A stretch of 64,000 nt of DNA from Brassica napus (GCF_020379485.1 NC_063437.1:6024806-6088805), one strand, 5' to 3'; positions 1 to 11,875 are shown, counted from the stretch's first letter. Notes: generated from the sequence alone by a model not told the origin. A program made the numbers and translations.

Positions 1-278
1 GGAAGAGAAGGTGGATGAGTATTTGGGGTAAAGTATGCGATGGGCAGAAGAAGCTAGCGCAAAGGTTTTGATCATCGATTCGTCGAGTGTTGGAACTTCC
101 ACATCACACAAAACGAAGATCGAGTCATCAGTGACAAAGATCGCAATAGTAAATACTCTCTCTCTATCAGCGCCTTATACTTTTTGCCGGACCCATTTAA
201 TTGGGATTTTTTAGAGAAATTGACACAAAAGTTAATGCATTTACAATAAATAATTAGCTAACTTAAATAGCTAGAGTA
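1..278. other. Unassigned leading sequence
   Basis: The first 180 bases are of moderate GC and could be the edge of a gene outside the window, but no reading frame is recognisable. The rest is AT-rich. I see nothing else in it. Confidence 0.3.
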
Positions 279-286
279 TATTATGT

Positions 287-830
287 AGAGAAAAAGACTG
301 AGATAGCACTAAACAAAGTTTTTGTTCCCAAAGTAGCACTCAAGGCTCAAAGTCACAAAAATAGGTTTCATTAAAGAGGTAAATATACATTTATACCCCT
401 TGAATTAATTAATCCAAACCTTAGGGTTTAGAGTTAAGGAGTGGGGTTTTGGAATTATGGTTTAAAATTTTATAAAAAATAAATACTAAAATAAAAAATA
501 AAAATTTTAAAAACTGTTTCAAAAAGTATTTTTAAATTATAAAAAGAAAATTTGAAAAAAAAAAAATAAAAAAAAATTTCGAAAAAAAAATTTTAATTTT
601 TTTTTTTATAAAATTTCGAATCTGAAAACATATAATCTGAAACTATAAAAAAAATTCTTTTTTTAATTTTTATTTTTTTAATTTTTTTAATTTTTGTTTA
701 TTTATTTAATTTTAAATCAAGGGTATTAGGGATATTTTACCCTTTAATGAATGTTATTTTTGTGACTTTCTCCTTCTAATGCTATTTTTGAGACATAAAC
801 TTCAAAAGGTACTATTATTGACAATTGCCC
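287..830. mobile_element. Short non-autonomous Mutator-like element (MITE size)
   Basis: Both ends carry long imperfect inverted repeats of about 90 bp. The left arm (about 287-380) reads into AAAGTCACAAAAATAG; the inverted right arm (about 740-830) reads AAAGTCACAAAAATAA in the same context, followed on both sides by CATTAAAG. TATTATGT occurs immediately outside at 279-286 and 831-838. That is 8 bp, or 9 with one mismatch, the duplication size expected of Mutator-like elements. The middle is simple A/T sequence with no coding capacity. Confidence 0.6.
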
Positions 831-1459
831 TATTATGTATCTATCTATCTATATTAGTCTGTTCTATATTAATAAAACAGACTATTCTCTCTTCACAGGC
901 CGCCACGTCAGCAAGAAGAAGGGGCTTCTTCAGACACGTGTCACATGATCAAACACTAAACGAAACCAGTATTTCTTATTGATTTCGTGATGGGCCAGCT
1001 TATAATTTGTATCCTATAGATTTGCATTTAAATGGACTGGAAGGTTTAGTTGGTTCCCTTTGCAAATTTTTGTCACGTTTGGGCAATTGGATGGGCTTAG
1101 TTAAAAAAAAAAACTAATCGTCTATTTTTTGCCATATTCTTCCTCCTTTAACTCCGTTTGTTATGTCGCCGGAAAGGACTAAAGCTTGACATTAGTTTTT
1201 TTCTCATCAGCTGACAAAAAAAAGTTTTTTTTCTCATCGACTATCAATGGCAGTGAGTAACGCCTTTTCCATTCAATAGCCTCCCGTAATGATTGCAATA
1301 ACAACCATTAAACAACTCTCTCCACTCTTTCCCATTGATTTTCTCACAGACCCTTCCATGGTAACGTATGAAACCTATGACTATAAATTCCGAAGGAGGA
1401 AGGACATGACAATCATCTCTTCCAACAAAACATTCCATACTTTCTCTTTCAAGATCATC

Positions 1460-2190
1460 TATCTCCGATGTCCACTTCACCCCTCCTTCTGATTGAATTG
1501 AAAGCCGATCGCTGTGCTAAGAAAGTGGAGGTGCGTCTGCTCCGATTCTGGGAATCCGAAAGGAGGAGAGCTTATGCAGTTATGGGTTGACATGCTATCT
1601 GTCGATGAGAAGGTAACGCCTGATACAATTTTGACTGTCAATGTTCTCTGATTATTTTTATTTATAAATTCCCACCGTCTCAACAACAGCATCAAACTCT
1701 CTAACTCCCCTCTTGCTATCCGCTGCGTTTGATCTGTTGAGGGAATCAGTTACTCCAATAACTGATGAACTGTTCAGGTTTTGCAACTATGGCCACAACT
1801 ACTAGCATTGGCTAACACGAACACTCACCTCCGAGGTTTGTTTCTTGATTTTTACCTAACTAGACTCACTCTAACATATCCAATCTCTGAAAGTTGTCAA
1901 CTTAATTTACCGCAGACATTATTGGAGAGTTGACCGTCACCAGGAGCACTTTTAATGACGACTTTTAAGGCAACCAGCGTACAATGGCAAAACCATAGAT
2001 GGAAAGGTAATTTTCATGCCTCTGAAATAAGAATAGGCACAGCGTTTTACCATTAATACACTCTGTATTTTGCAGGTGTCTCTGTCGGCCTAAGTGTATT
2101 TGACGGCTTAGCATACGAGTTTCATAAGAAATTGGTAGGTTTTGGTTCTGAACAAGGGTTGTCGTAGCTACTATGTTGAATAATTTGACC
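1460..2190 (+). pseudogene. Decayed DUF223 / RPA70-like OB-fold gene fragment
   Basis: Translating short stretches in shifting frames recovers hallmarks of the plant DUF223 (replication protein A 70-kDa subunit-like) family. Around 1500-1545 there is CAKKVEVRLLRFWES, followed after a small frame jump by WVDMLSVDEK. Around 1700-1830 come SNSPLAIR and DELFRFCNY, then LALANTNTHL in another frame. Around 1915-2140 come DIIGELTV and VSVGLSVFDGLAYEFHKKL. The order is that of the first OB fold, the linker and the second OB fold, with intron-like gaps between. Multiple stops and frameshifts make it non-functional. Members of this family are common in Brassicaceae and are often carried by Helitrons. 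A Helitron-like start (TCTATATTAATAAAAC at about 863) lies upstream, but no 3' end was found. Confidence 0.7.
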
Positions 2191-3408
2191 ATGTGTTATT
2201 TTGCTCTCCGTAGTGTCCTAAGGTTACACTAATCCTTGGTTCATTTATGGCGGGTTGCAAGGAGCCTTATGCATACCTTCTTTTTTTTGTAAAAGGTCCC
2301 TTAAGCTTAAGGAGCTTAAACTTTTACTGTAGTGCCTAGAGTTTTCTATTAGTGCAGTTTCTTCTTGACTTTACATTGTGTGCTTGATCCAAAGTTACCA
2401 GGTCTGCTTATTTGGAGTTATTAGCATACGTGTTGTTTTAGTGGTTTTTGATGATAACATACTTTGATCTGTTCGTTAAAAATATACTTATTTTCTCATT
2501 TATCATCTCCTCAAGATTTCTATGCTCACAGTCACAGCTAAGTTGTTTTCTTTTGTAGGCAAAATGGCTTATGGAATCATGGACGGTCCCTCGAAGGATT
2601 TTCTGAGAGGGTTGTGAGGTAGCATTATGTTCCATCCAGCCAATGAATAATCAGGAAGTTGCACAACAAACAGAGTAATACGAAGATAAATTTTATACTG
2701 ATATTACTAATAAATGAAATGCAACTTTGAATAGTTTCTTAATCAAGGCCCCTCTATTTCCTCACAACTTTTACTCAGATTTTAATAACTCCCTCACTGA
2801 TACCTCTTATATAGATATAAGGATTGCATATGGACATGATACAAACAGTTACGAGAACAAGTTTGAACTTAATAGATAGAGACGGCTAATTGTGGTTATT
2901 GTATCTATTATGGTTGTTAGTTCTCGATGTTTACTTCAAGGTTGAAGCCACACTAAACCCTTAGCTTGTAGAAAGGTCCTTCCAGATCCAGTTGACCAGC
3001 TGGTCTCACAAATTCTCCATCTTCTTTTGTTAATGTCTCTTTTCCCGGTTAGTAAAAAAATATCTTTTCTGAAGGAGCTGATTATGAAATGGTTAAAATA
3101 AAAGTAAAATTTGAAAGGAAATGAGGTGAGGGATTCACACTTCTGTTTTTATTTTTTTTGGCAACTGGCTTCACACTTCTGTAAACACTAAACACAGTAT
3201 GACTGGCACATACAAATTTGCTATAGGGGACAACGGTAATTTTATAATGACACAATCGGTCCTCCCAAAATAACAATAATATTTTATTCTAATATCATTT
3301 TGTAATAAATTTTTTTTTTTTTTTTTTTGTGAAATCATTGGTTCACAACACTACACGTAGATAATTGATTTTTGGGGAGATTCTTGGAAAGTATATTTTC
3401 AGAACCTT
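2191..3408. other. Degenerate region without a recognisable gene
   Basis: Mixed AT-rich sequence. Stretches at 2540-3050 are of gene-like composition and might be exon remnants, but no frame stays open and no family motif was recognised. A T-run lies at 3308-3328. Confidence 0.3.
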
Positions 3409-3423
3409 AATGTCACCTTCTCT

Positions 3424-4691
3424 TCGGGAGCGGTTCCGTCTCAGTTCCGTGTAGGCTTTTATGGTTTTCTCTTCGGCTTCTCGACATTTTTTCTTGTAGT
3501 GAAATCAGATCTGGGCTCAGGATAAGATTCTGATGTCTCTGATGTTGGTCTCTGGTCGCCCTTGTCTGGATGGGAGAATCGATGGGTGCTGGTCTCTTTG
3601 GCCTTGGTGTGGTGGTCTGAATCAGTCTGGCAGATTCTGGCACCGCTGTAGCTAGACGGTCAAGCGTTCTTTGGGATTCTTCTTCTGGTTGTCGCTATTG
3701 AAGGTCGAGGTTGGTTTTCATGTCTGTAGTTGTGTTGTTATTAGTTCCTTGTTGTTGCTTCATGGTCACGAGGCTGTGATGGTCTTGGATTCACCGGAGA
3801 GTGTGGGGATATGTATCTCTATCTCGCCTGGCTTGGATTGTTTCTCTAGGTTCGTATCGGTTTTCAGGAGCGCGGTGCAGGACTCAGCCGGCTATGATGT
3901 GGGTAGTTACTTCTTCCATCGGATCTGGAGAGGTGATTTCAGGTTGGCGTTTGGTGGTGCGGAGTGCTCGGCTCTCTGTGATGGAGTTGGTTGGTCGTGA
4001 GGCAGTGTTGGTTTCTTTGTATCTTCCGTTTGGGTCTCCCAGCTGGATTCTAAGGCTCTATCCTCTGTTCTCGATAGCCTCTTGTTTCTTCCCGAATTAT
4101 CCTCGGTAAGGTCTTGGTGCTCGACCTTTGCGTTTGTTGGTGAATTATCCATTGTGAAGCTTTGGTTTGGTGACGTTGTGCCGTTCCTTGGTTTTAAACC
4201 GACGGGTTCTTCCGGATTTCTTGGTAAGGGACTTTGGAGCTTCAGCTCAATCACGTTTGGTCATGGAGTAGTTTGACTGTAATCAGTTTCTTCGTCTACT
4301 GCTCGGGTGGAGATCCGTTTTCTCGTTGCTTCTTTTAGTTGAAGTTTGTTCGTGAGTGGCGGTTGCTTGTAGTTCTTATCTGAACTTGTCTTGAAGCCTT
4401 TCTATCACCCCAATAATTTTGACCCTCATCGCCTTCTCGCTTATCCCGAAGTCCTTATCGAATTGCTTCACTTTCTTGATAATGTTTTGTTAGCTCCAGA
4501 ATTCTTAGTGACCTTGTTGCTTTTAGGTTGTGTAAGGTTGTGTTCTTTTTAGTTGTCTTTCTAGTCTCCGGACGATATTGTTAATCGTGCTGGCTGTTGT
4601 CTCCGGAAAGGTTTGTTCCTTTGCCGGCTTTGTGTACTTGGTTTTGTACACCGTTAAGTTAGTGATAATCCATAGACGACAAAAAAAAAAA
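3424..4691 (+). mobile_element. Non-LTR (LINE-like) retroinsertion with poly(A) and 15-bp target duplication
   Basis: The same 15 bp, AATGTCACCTTCTCT, stands immediately left (3409-3423) and right (4690-4704) of a 1.27-kb block that ends in a run of A at 4681-4691. The first one or two A of the right copy may belong to the tail. Flanking duplication plus a 3' A tail is the signature of target-primed reverse transcription. The insert is richer in G/C and T than its surroundings. It holds only short overlapping frames, none resembling reverse transcriptase, endonuclease or a known host cDNA. It is therefore either the non-coding part of a LINE, a non-autonomous LINE derivative, or a retrocopy of an unrecognised RNA. 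Confidence 0.75.
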
Positions 4692-4704
4692 TGTCACCTT
4701 CTCT

Positions 4705-5995
4705 CCACTTTTTCTATTACTTTAATATTTATTATTTTTGAGAACTGCAATGAAAAACTCTCATTGAAGGTTGCACAAACACCTTTTTTTTTGTCACATA
4801 CAGAGAATTAACTAAGTGAATAATCACTATTAAGAACACTACCCACACATGAGTTGAAACCTTTAGTTAAATTATGTATTCTTCTTCAATGGTGTAAATC
4901 AAAGCTTCTATATAGCTCAAATAGAAAAAATAACTCTTACCAAATATAAATGTCAAAATTAATGGAGATAAACATCCCTATCAAAACTTGAAGAATTCCA
5001 TCAAGACCTCTAAAGCAATATCATATTTAAAGTATCACTGTTATCAAGAACCATCACCCGTTATGTTATGCAATTATTATGCCCAATACTAGCCAAAACT
5101 ACTAAAAAAACTATTTTTACAAGAATATGACAATTAAATCATTAACCATCCATCCACTTCCTTTTCTAACAAAGTATAACGATCTCATGAAAAAAATGAT
5201 CATCATTAGAAGTTCATTATGTTAAAGGCATTCAAGAATATTTTAACAAAAAGAAAAATTGGCATCAACCTCCATCATCTACAAACATCATCAAATGGTT
5301 CGTACCTAGATACAATTTATTTATACCGTACACCAATGTTTTGCAGAAGTTACAAAAATATAGGAAAACCCTACATTGATAAAATTGGTTGGAGGCATGA
5401 CCATAAACTCGGATCAATGTTGAAGTCACATTAAGAATAACATTTCATGAAGTGAGATTTAAAATACTCAAATCTCTCTCAAACACTTTACAAGCAACAG
5501 AGTCTACAATCATATGTCATCCCAACAACATCAGTAGAAGGTGCGACCACTGCTATTCCTAGAAGAAAATAACTAAATTCATCTAATTCATTTATACTGG
5601 CCACAAATATACAAATATTATCACTCCTGCATTATTACTATAATTTGACTATCTCTTTTTCTCAAAAAATTTTATATATATATATATATCATGCTAATGG
5701 ATGTAATGATCCACAAGCAAATGACCAAATTGGTTTTTCATAATTTTAGCATAATATGTATTGGTCTCGACTTTCTGTTTCAGCTTTCGTAATAAATAAA
5801 ATTAAACTACATCTTCATTTTTGAAAATTACGAAGATGGGAATTTAAGCTATAAAAATTTGAAACCTTTAGAAAAAGGTTTTAGTTATTCTTACTTTAGA
5901 TTTCTTCAACTATATCAAAGTGAAAAGAAATAAAAATAAAAAAATATAAACCAATTTTATATTTTTATTTTAAATTTTGTGTTCTCTTTTAAAAA
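4705..5995. other. AT-rich region, nothing recognised
   Basis: About 1.3 kb of AT-rich DNA with a short (TA)n run near 5672-5689. No supported gene, tRNA or element terminus was seen. Confidence 0.4.
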
Positions 5996-5999
5996 GCCT

Positions 6000-6964
6000 T
6001 AGTGACGCTTGTAATGTCCTCTCAGCAGGTTAGAGATCCTGGCTGCAGCTATCTGAACCAGCGGAATACATCTCTAGAGAGAATAAGGGAAGATCTTACA
6101 AAGTATGTGGTCTACATATATTTAATTCTGCTCACTCCTTGAAACTAGATCCTCAAGCTTTTGAATGTGGTTTATGGGATCTTCACAAAGAAGACCATGG
6201 AAGGGGTATTGACCTACCCAATCAAACCATTCTCGGCTCACATCAAAATCGTTTGTCTCAAGAACAGCAATCACATCAGGGATTACATCACCCTATGTAT
6301 TAATCAATTGTCCTGTGATGTAGCAAGGGTGACCTTCTTCGTCTCTTAATATCCCATCCTTATTGACCTTAAGTATAAGCACTTCGACCTTCTCTGTCTC
6401 CACACAAGTGGTGTCGGTCATCGGATGAACAGTACCATGATGAACAATACTATGATGAACAGTGCCACAGTGAACAGTGTCTTGATGAACAACGTCATGA
6501 TGAACAGTGTTTCGATGAACAGTGTTTCGATGAATAGTGTCACAATGAACAGTGTCACAATGAACAGTGTCGCGATAAATAGTGTCGATCAACGGTGGAT
6601 GAATAGTGTATATCGACGGTTGATGAACACTGTCGATCGACGGTTGATGAACAATGTTGATCGACGGTTGATGAACAGTGTTGATCGGCGGCCGATGAAC
6701 AATGTCGTGGTGAACAGTACCCGGATGAACAGTATCGATCGACGCGAGATGAACAATGTCGATCGACGTCAGGTGAATAGTGTCGATCGACGCAGGATGA
6801 ATAGTGTCGAACGATGCTTGGATTTCTATGCTGCCAATCGCTGCTTGGAGGGTGTCGACTGCCCTCTTAGACTTATGGTAATGCATTCCAAATCCAGTGG
6901 CTCTACTAGTAAGAGCCATATTTCCTTGCTGCTTCTGGTATTCATATGTATGTACTTGAAACAA
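6000..6964 (-). pseudogene. Athila-type gag, N-terminal part, broken
   Basis: An open frame of 223 codons (6964 to 6293, minus) starts with ordinary sequence, then runs through a long block of TVH and SIDTVHQP-like repeats. It ends in a module (ILRDEEGHPCYITGQ) that parallels LYDQDGHLRNATGQ in the gag at 41153. After a stop, the frame continues with recognisable Athila gag residues (WFDWVGQYPFHGLLCEDP, then HIQKLEDL and CKIFPYSL), with further stops, until homology ends near 6000. The known role of this domain is assembly of the particle that packages element RNA. This copy cannot make a full Gag. Confidence 0.75.
6425..6835 (-). repeat. In-frame 15-bp and 24-bp minisatellite in gag
   Basis: On the plus strand the block is built of ATGAACAGTGTCNNN-type 15-bp units (mostly 6425-6595) and 24-bp units that add a TCGATCGA core plus CGGTTG-like ends (mostly 6598-6830). 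Both sizes are multiples of three. The minus-strand frame therefore stays open, giving alternating TVH and SIDTVHQP peptides. Confidence 0.8.
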
Positions 6965-7069
6965 AAGAAAAAACTTTATGAGTTTTTTCGAACAATTATA
7001 AAACCTAGACTAAATCTAACTAAACAAGATCTAATGGCGATCAAAGCTCCCCGTCAACGGCGCCAAATT

Positions 7070-8507
7070 TGATATCACTCAAATTACCCTAAGGAGTGAT
7101 TTATACTCTCTCAAATAAGAGGTCGAGTTGTAGTACTTACCAATCGAATTCACATGGCGCTAGGGCACACAAAAGATCTAATAGTTGTATGATTAAGCTA
7201 GTCTAATAGTTTAAATGTAAATAGCAGTAGTGAGCAAGGTAGTTGTTCGGTTGATTGATTGAGTTGCTTGATGAAAGGATGGTTGCTAGATCTATGGTTT
7301 ATATTCAGGTAATCAGGATTATAATGATATAGAGACTAATTGTTGTATGTAAGATATTAGAGCTCAACAATTAAGAACAAATCGATTGGCTCTTGCTTAG
7401 ATTCGTCTATTGACTAGATCTAATGATCTCAACTATCGTTTGTCGATCAATTGGAAAGTGTCGATCGATGATTCTAGAGGAATATCGATGGATACACCTT
7501 TCACGACGTCGATCGATTATTCTATTGGAATATCGATCGACACGCTTCTAGCAAGCTTTGCGCGCGGGTTGATAAAGTACTCACTACGGTTCCTAGATCA
7601 GTTATCACTTGTTTCTAGCAATCCTAGTTCAATGAGGATCTATTCAAAGAAAAGACCAAGCTATCATTTGTGCCTAGTGATTCTAAGATCATGGTTCTAG
7701 TTCGCGATTCTAGAACACAAGCAATAAGAACATCTTATTGATGAATATCACAACCTAGAAATTCTATATTTGGGGCTAATCCCTCATAACCTATTTGAAC
7801 CCTAAACCTAACAGGTGGATCTATTCAAGCATGAAATTTGTCACAGAAATCATAGATGAATAGATATAAAACTTCAATAGAATAGATATAAAAACCAATG
7901 GAGTTCTAGGAGGACTTTGTAGGAGTTCCTCATTTCTCTCCTAACCTAGAACAAGAATAAAAAAGGCGTGTAGCCGTCAACAATGGCTTAGAAATACCTA
8001 AATAGGGTTTTGGTCGTCCATGGGTATTTTGGTAACTTGGTGTGGCTTATGGGCTTCAGTCGGTCATAAAATATGTTTGGTCCATATTCTGGAATCACCG
8101 TCGATCGATGGCAAGGGTGCACCGTTGATTGACAGTCTTTCATCTCCTCGACAGCTTCCTAGCTCTCGCGAGGCAGACTAACCACTCTTCAGTAAAACAG
8201 GCTTAACCTCTGCTACATGATGCTGAATGACCTTAGACTGGTGGCATTGGAAAGCTAACGCATAGCTTGATCTCGTGTCAAAAGATGGGCTCAGTATAAC
8301 GGTGGGAAGGTCTTCATACATATCAAAACATCTGATGCGTATGTGCAACTCTTCACTCAAAAGGCTCCAAAAGACACCAAAATCACAACTTTCCTCCAAA
8401 TCGTCCATGAACCTGTAAATACTCTAAATAGACTCTACATCGTAGTAAATATATCTTAAAACACTTATATACCATGGCTAATAATTGGTAAAATCCATGG
8501 TATATCA
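7070..8507 (-). repeat. Athila-type LTR of the truncated element
   Basis: It is 1438 bp long, with TG...CA ends in minus orientation and the primer-binding site directly beside its 3' end. Short ORFs inside are incidental. It contains several TCGATCGA or near-identical octamers (about 7445-7545 and 8100). Similar LTR sequence recurs at 33221-34372 and, more distantly, at 37073 and 57611. Confidence 0.8.
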
Positions 8508-8519
8508 TACAGATCATTC

Positions 8520-10271
8520 CACAATTTTTCAAACTACCATAAAATAGCAATTTTTTTATAATATTAAAAATAATTTTTAACGCATATGAAATTTATCATT
8601 CTATTTATTTATAGAAACATAAGTGAACGAGTCTAAAGCTTTCACATATTAGATGAGCAAAAAGTTTGAAACTTTTTCAAAATAGATTCGGCAAAAGCGG
8701 AACATAATAAAGTTAATGGCTTAAATTAGCTATTTTAACTATATATATATATATATGTTTGTTGGCAAAACAAAAATACATCAGCTTTGCTTTTATAGTT
8801 TAAAACCATTATCAATTCACTTCTCTCATATATGATGAGGAAAACCCCTCAACTCTCGTTTACAGTCTTGATTATCTTCATCATTCTTGTGTGAGGTTTG
8901 TATTTATATTTTAAGTTTACCTTAACTGATATTGAATATATAATTTTGATATTTTTAAAATATCAATCTGGCTATATTGTGTAAAATACATTATAATTTA
9001 TATAGTGTAGAAGTTTTTATTTTAAGTATCTCTTTTATGTAAATTTCATAACATACATTAAAACTAGAAAACCGAGTTTGGAGGTTTTTGTAAAAATATA
9101 TATAGTCTTCATAATTTATGAAGAACTATAATATATAAATGGTTCCACAAATTTCCACTTTTTATCATCTATCTTTCAGTTTTTTGTTTTAAAACATACA
9201 AAATTTGTAACATGTGTTTTTCATAATTATTAATGCCCTTTTAAGTAAATTTATATAATATGTTACATTATATTTGTACATTTTGTAGTAATATGTTAAT
9301 TTTTTAAATTAAATAATTGAAAACATATTTATATGTTACTCTCACTTTATCATTATATTCAGAAATTATTCAGAGTATATCTTCATCAAAGAAAAAAATA
9401 GTTTTCTGATTAAATCATATATATGCTCATTTGTTTTTCTTTATTCAAATCTATTTTTCTATTGGTAATAATTCTTAAAATAAAAATTTCAAAATCAGTC
9501 TTTTTCTTTCCATTTAAAAAAATTATATTTGTGTTACAAAAATTATATTCCAAAAAGGGAAAAATTAGTAATATTTTTTCATTTTGACTAAAAAAAATCT
9601 AATATTTTATATTCAACAGGAATAATAGCAAATGCACAAGAGAAGAGAAAATATTGTGATGAACAACAACTCCCTGTAAACAAAAATGGATTATGTGTTG
9701 ATTCTGAATGCCAAGCTAAGTGTCGTGAGAAACGCGGAGCTAAAGCGAAGAGTACATGTTTTGGGTCAAAAGACAGAAAACCTATGAATTGCTTTTGCGC
9801 AATTGCGTGTTGACGTTCTGGTTAAGTCTGGTGAATAAATATGATGCCCAACCATGATATCTTTCAAGTATTTTTTACATTTTTATTTTGTTATTCTCTT
9901 TAATAGAACAAATAATATAGTTTTTTTATTGGGAGCCTTATAATGAAGTATTGAAGGTGACATATAAATAAAGTACTGATATGTTTGTATTGGATTTGTT
10001 GCATTATTTATAATAATGAATAACATAAATGTTAATCAAGATAGTGAACTTTTGTCTTTTTATTGTATTTAGTTAATTCTGGCCAATTGAACTTAATATC
10101 ATGTTTACCTATTTTTCTACTAGGGCTAAATAATATTACTGTCCACAAAAATAAGAATCTAAAATTAATTTTCTGAGATTTTTTTTAAAAAATTGAACGA
10201 CGGCAAACCAGTCTTTCAAATTTGACCCCAATTAAAACCCCGTATGTTCCACAAGGAAAGAAAGACAAATG

Positions 10272-10324
<53 letters not shown>

Positions 10325-10880
10325 TCAAAAAAGTTAACTAACTGAATGTAAAAGTAAAAATACTCTTTGGAGTTTAAAAATGAATATTCCACAAAGAGGA
10401 TTTACTCAATCATGGTCTTCTTTTTCTTCTTTTGAAAATAAAACTATCGACAAGAAAAAAGATTCACAACAAAATATGGTGAAAGATTGGGAATGAATCC
10501 TCCAAAAATATGTACACTTCTTATTCAATATCTTTTATTTCGTTACCTCATTTTCAGCAGGTCATGTCATTGCTACTTAATATCAATTTATATTTTTACA
10601 AAGACATCTCGACTTAATCATTTCAACATTATAGACAATTTAACATCTCAAATCCTAAAAAGCTAAACTGACAAGAAAAAAAAATTTCAGTACTAAATAA
10701 GGATAGAGATGTAGAAGCAATCAACTTGATGACAAAATCAGATAAATGATCGCTTGGATCTGGAAAGATTGGACATGAACATATGATATCTTGGAGTGAC
10801 AATGTTCATTGCAAATGTCTTCAAAACATAACAATAGCGACAATATACCCACTAGAGAGCTTTGGATCATTGTTTTATTA
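8520..10880 (+). repeat. DEFL repeat unit A (paralogous to units B and C)
   Basis: This 2.36-kb block is colinear with 59641-61594 (unit C) from TTTTCAAACTACCATAAAAT onward, including the DEFL gene, its intron and its 3' flank. Its later half is colinear with 32510-33010 plus 36986-37072, and its tail with 59264-59640. It lacks the Mutator-like, Athila and Helitron insertions seen in the other copies and so preserves their empty sites at about 10517-10526, 10570-10575 and 10604-10608. A long A, (AT)n and T run at 10272-10325 is specific to this copy. Confidence 0.85.
8832..9813 (+). pseudogene. Defensin-like (DEFL/LCR-type) secreted peptide gene with nonsense codon
   Basis: It has two exons, 8832-8895 and 9620-9813, joined by GT-AG borders in phase 1, exactly as in the intact paralogue at 59941. 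Exon 1 would encode a short hydrophobic signal peptide (MMRKTPQLSFTVLIIFIILV). Codon 21, just before the donor site, is TGA (8892-8894), where the paralogue has TCA (Ser). Exon 2 is fully open and keeps all eight cysteines in the order C-X12-C-X4-C-X3-C-X11-C-X10-C-X-C-X3-C, typical of plant CS-alpha-beta defensin-like peptides. The single C-to-G change should stop translation inside the signal peptide. Everything else looks recently functional, so the lesion is young. A sequencing error at one base is the main alternative. Confidence 0.85.
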
Positions 10881-11640
10881 AACCATATATGCATAATGCA
10901 TCGTTGTTAGTAAGTGGACGAGTTTTAGATCGTCGTTAGCTATTGAATGTGATTTGGTTAGGAGTTAGGTCTACAACCTATGTCACCTCTCAAATATTGT
11001 AGGATGGCCATGGCCTTCTTTTATTTTATTTTATTTTGGCTCAAATCAAAGCTTTTCCTTGGGAGTCAAACACACATGTCCTTTCCTTATTTAGTCTATA
11101 TATTCTTTTTGTTTCAAATTATATGATGTTTTAGAAAGGTTATGTTGTTTCAAAACATAAGATGTTTTGAGATTTTAAAGTTAATTTTAATTTTATTGGA
11201 AACTGTTCAACCAATTAAATTTTACAGTTTTTTATATTTTGGTTCAATGATTTTATAATTGTATTTTAAAAGTGTTTTTAGAGGAAAGTAAGTTTTTTCA
11301 AACTGCCACATCACAAAGTCTACAAATGTCTGCGCCTATAATAATTCACATTGGCCCAATTCAAGTCCATCTTACGACAACCTAATCTGCCATGAAAGCG
11401 TTAATCGTTTAGACTCTTCTCCTCCGTCTTCATCGTTTGGAGTCACTTCAAACCACCGTTATCACAAGTCACAATAAATCTCCATCATTCAATTATTCTC
11501 TTCAATCCTTCCTTCATGATATAATGTCACCTCCCATTCTTTCTCATCCTATTTAAGATCACTTCACCGAAAGTTTCTTTCAAGCGAAATCTACAACATC
11601 CACAATAAAAGATAAACCATGAAAGACAGCCAACGGGAAC
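10881..11640. other. Intergenic region, possible MITE remnant
   Basis: No gene was seen. Around 11105-11190 the sequence has ATGATGTTTTAGAAAGG and ATAAGATGTTTTGAG motifs, reminiscent of Stowaway-like MITEs of Brassicaceae. A matching inverted end and a TA duplication could not be shown. Confidence 0.3.
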
Positions 11641-11644
11641 GACG

Positions 11645-11875
11645 GTGGTGAGATCCAACCCATCATCAGACTTTCATATGGCTCAAGGATCAAAAACTTC
11701 AAATCCACCTACAACGCTCCCCCTCAAAAAATCCATTGCTAAGAGCGTTCCACGGCCGGGAGCAGAAGATTTTTCCAGCGGACTTATGAAGAAAAAGTGT
11801 GGATACCCTAGGAAGTACGGACACAAGAGTGCGGTGGGGGAGGATGATTATTATATTAGTTTTAATCGAGATTAA
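11645..11875 (+). pseudogene. AT-hook (AHL-like) gene fragment
   Basis: A 76-codon frame contains MKKKCGYPRKYGHKSAV, close to the AT-hook and following residues of plant AHL proteins (KKKRGRPRKYG), which are nuclear DNA-binding proteins. The Gly-Arg-Pro core that enters the minor groove is changed to Gly-Tyr-Pro, and the PPC/DUF296 domain that should follow is absent. The upstream part is Ser/Pro-rich, as in AHL N-termini. It is most likely a truncated fragment; the flank was later hit by the chromovirus 84 bp downstream. The identification rests on one short motif. Confidence 0.5.

Larger units (their letters stand above)
6000..8507 (-). mobile_element. Truncated Athila-type retrotransposon (5' LTR, PBS and gag start)
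   Basis: Read on the minus strand it starts with an LTR (8507 down to 7070) opening TGATATACC and closing ATCA. A primer-binding site of the Athila form follows (TTGGCGCCGTTGACGGGGA, about 7067-7049), then the start of gag. The LTR end matches that of the large element at 37073-58931 (inverted, ATCACTCAAATTACC against ATCAAACTC-type ends of the same family). Homology stops abruptly near 6000 inside gag, so the rest of the element and the 3' LTR are gone and no target duplication can be checked. TCGATCGA octamers are scattered in both the LTR and gag. Confidence 0.8.

Noticed and set aside
840..880. Helitron 5' end before the DUF223 pseudogene
   Set aside because: TCTATATTAATAAAAC is suggestive, but the preceding base is T rather than A and no matching 3' end was found.
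3671..4276. Overlapping 100-codon frames in the LINE-like insert
   Set aside because: Several frames of equal length overlap on both strands with no family motif; they reflect a low density of stops in GC/T-rich DNA.
6425..7072. 215-codon plus-strand frame of MNSV repeats
   Set aside because: It is the reverse-strand shadow of the gag minisatellite; the minus-strand reading joins real gag sequence.
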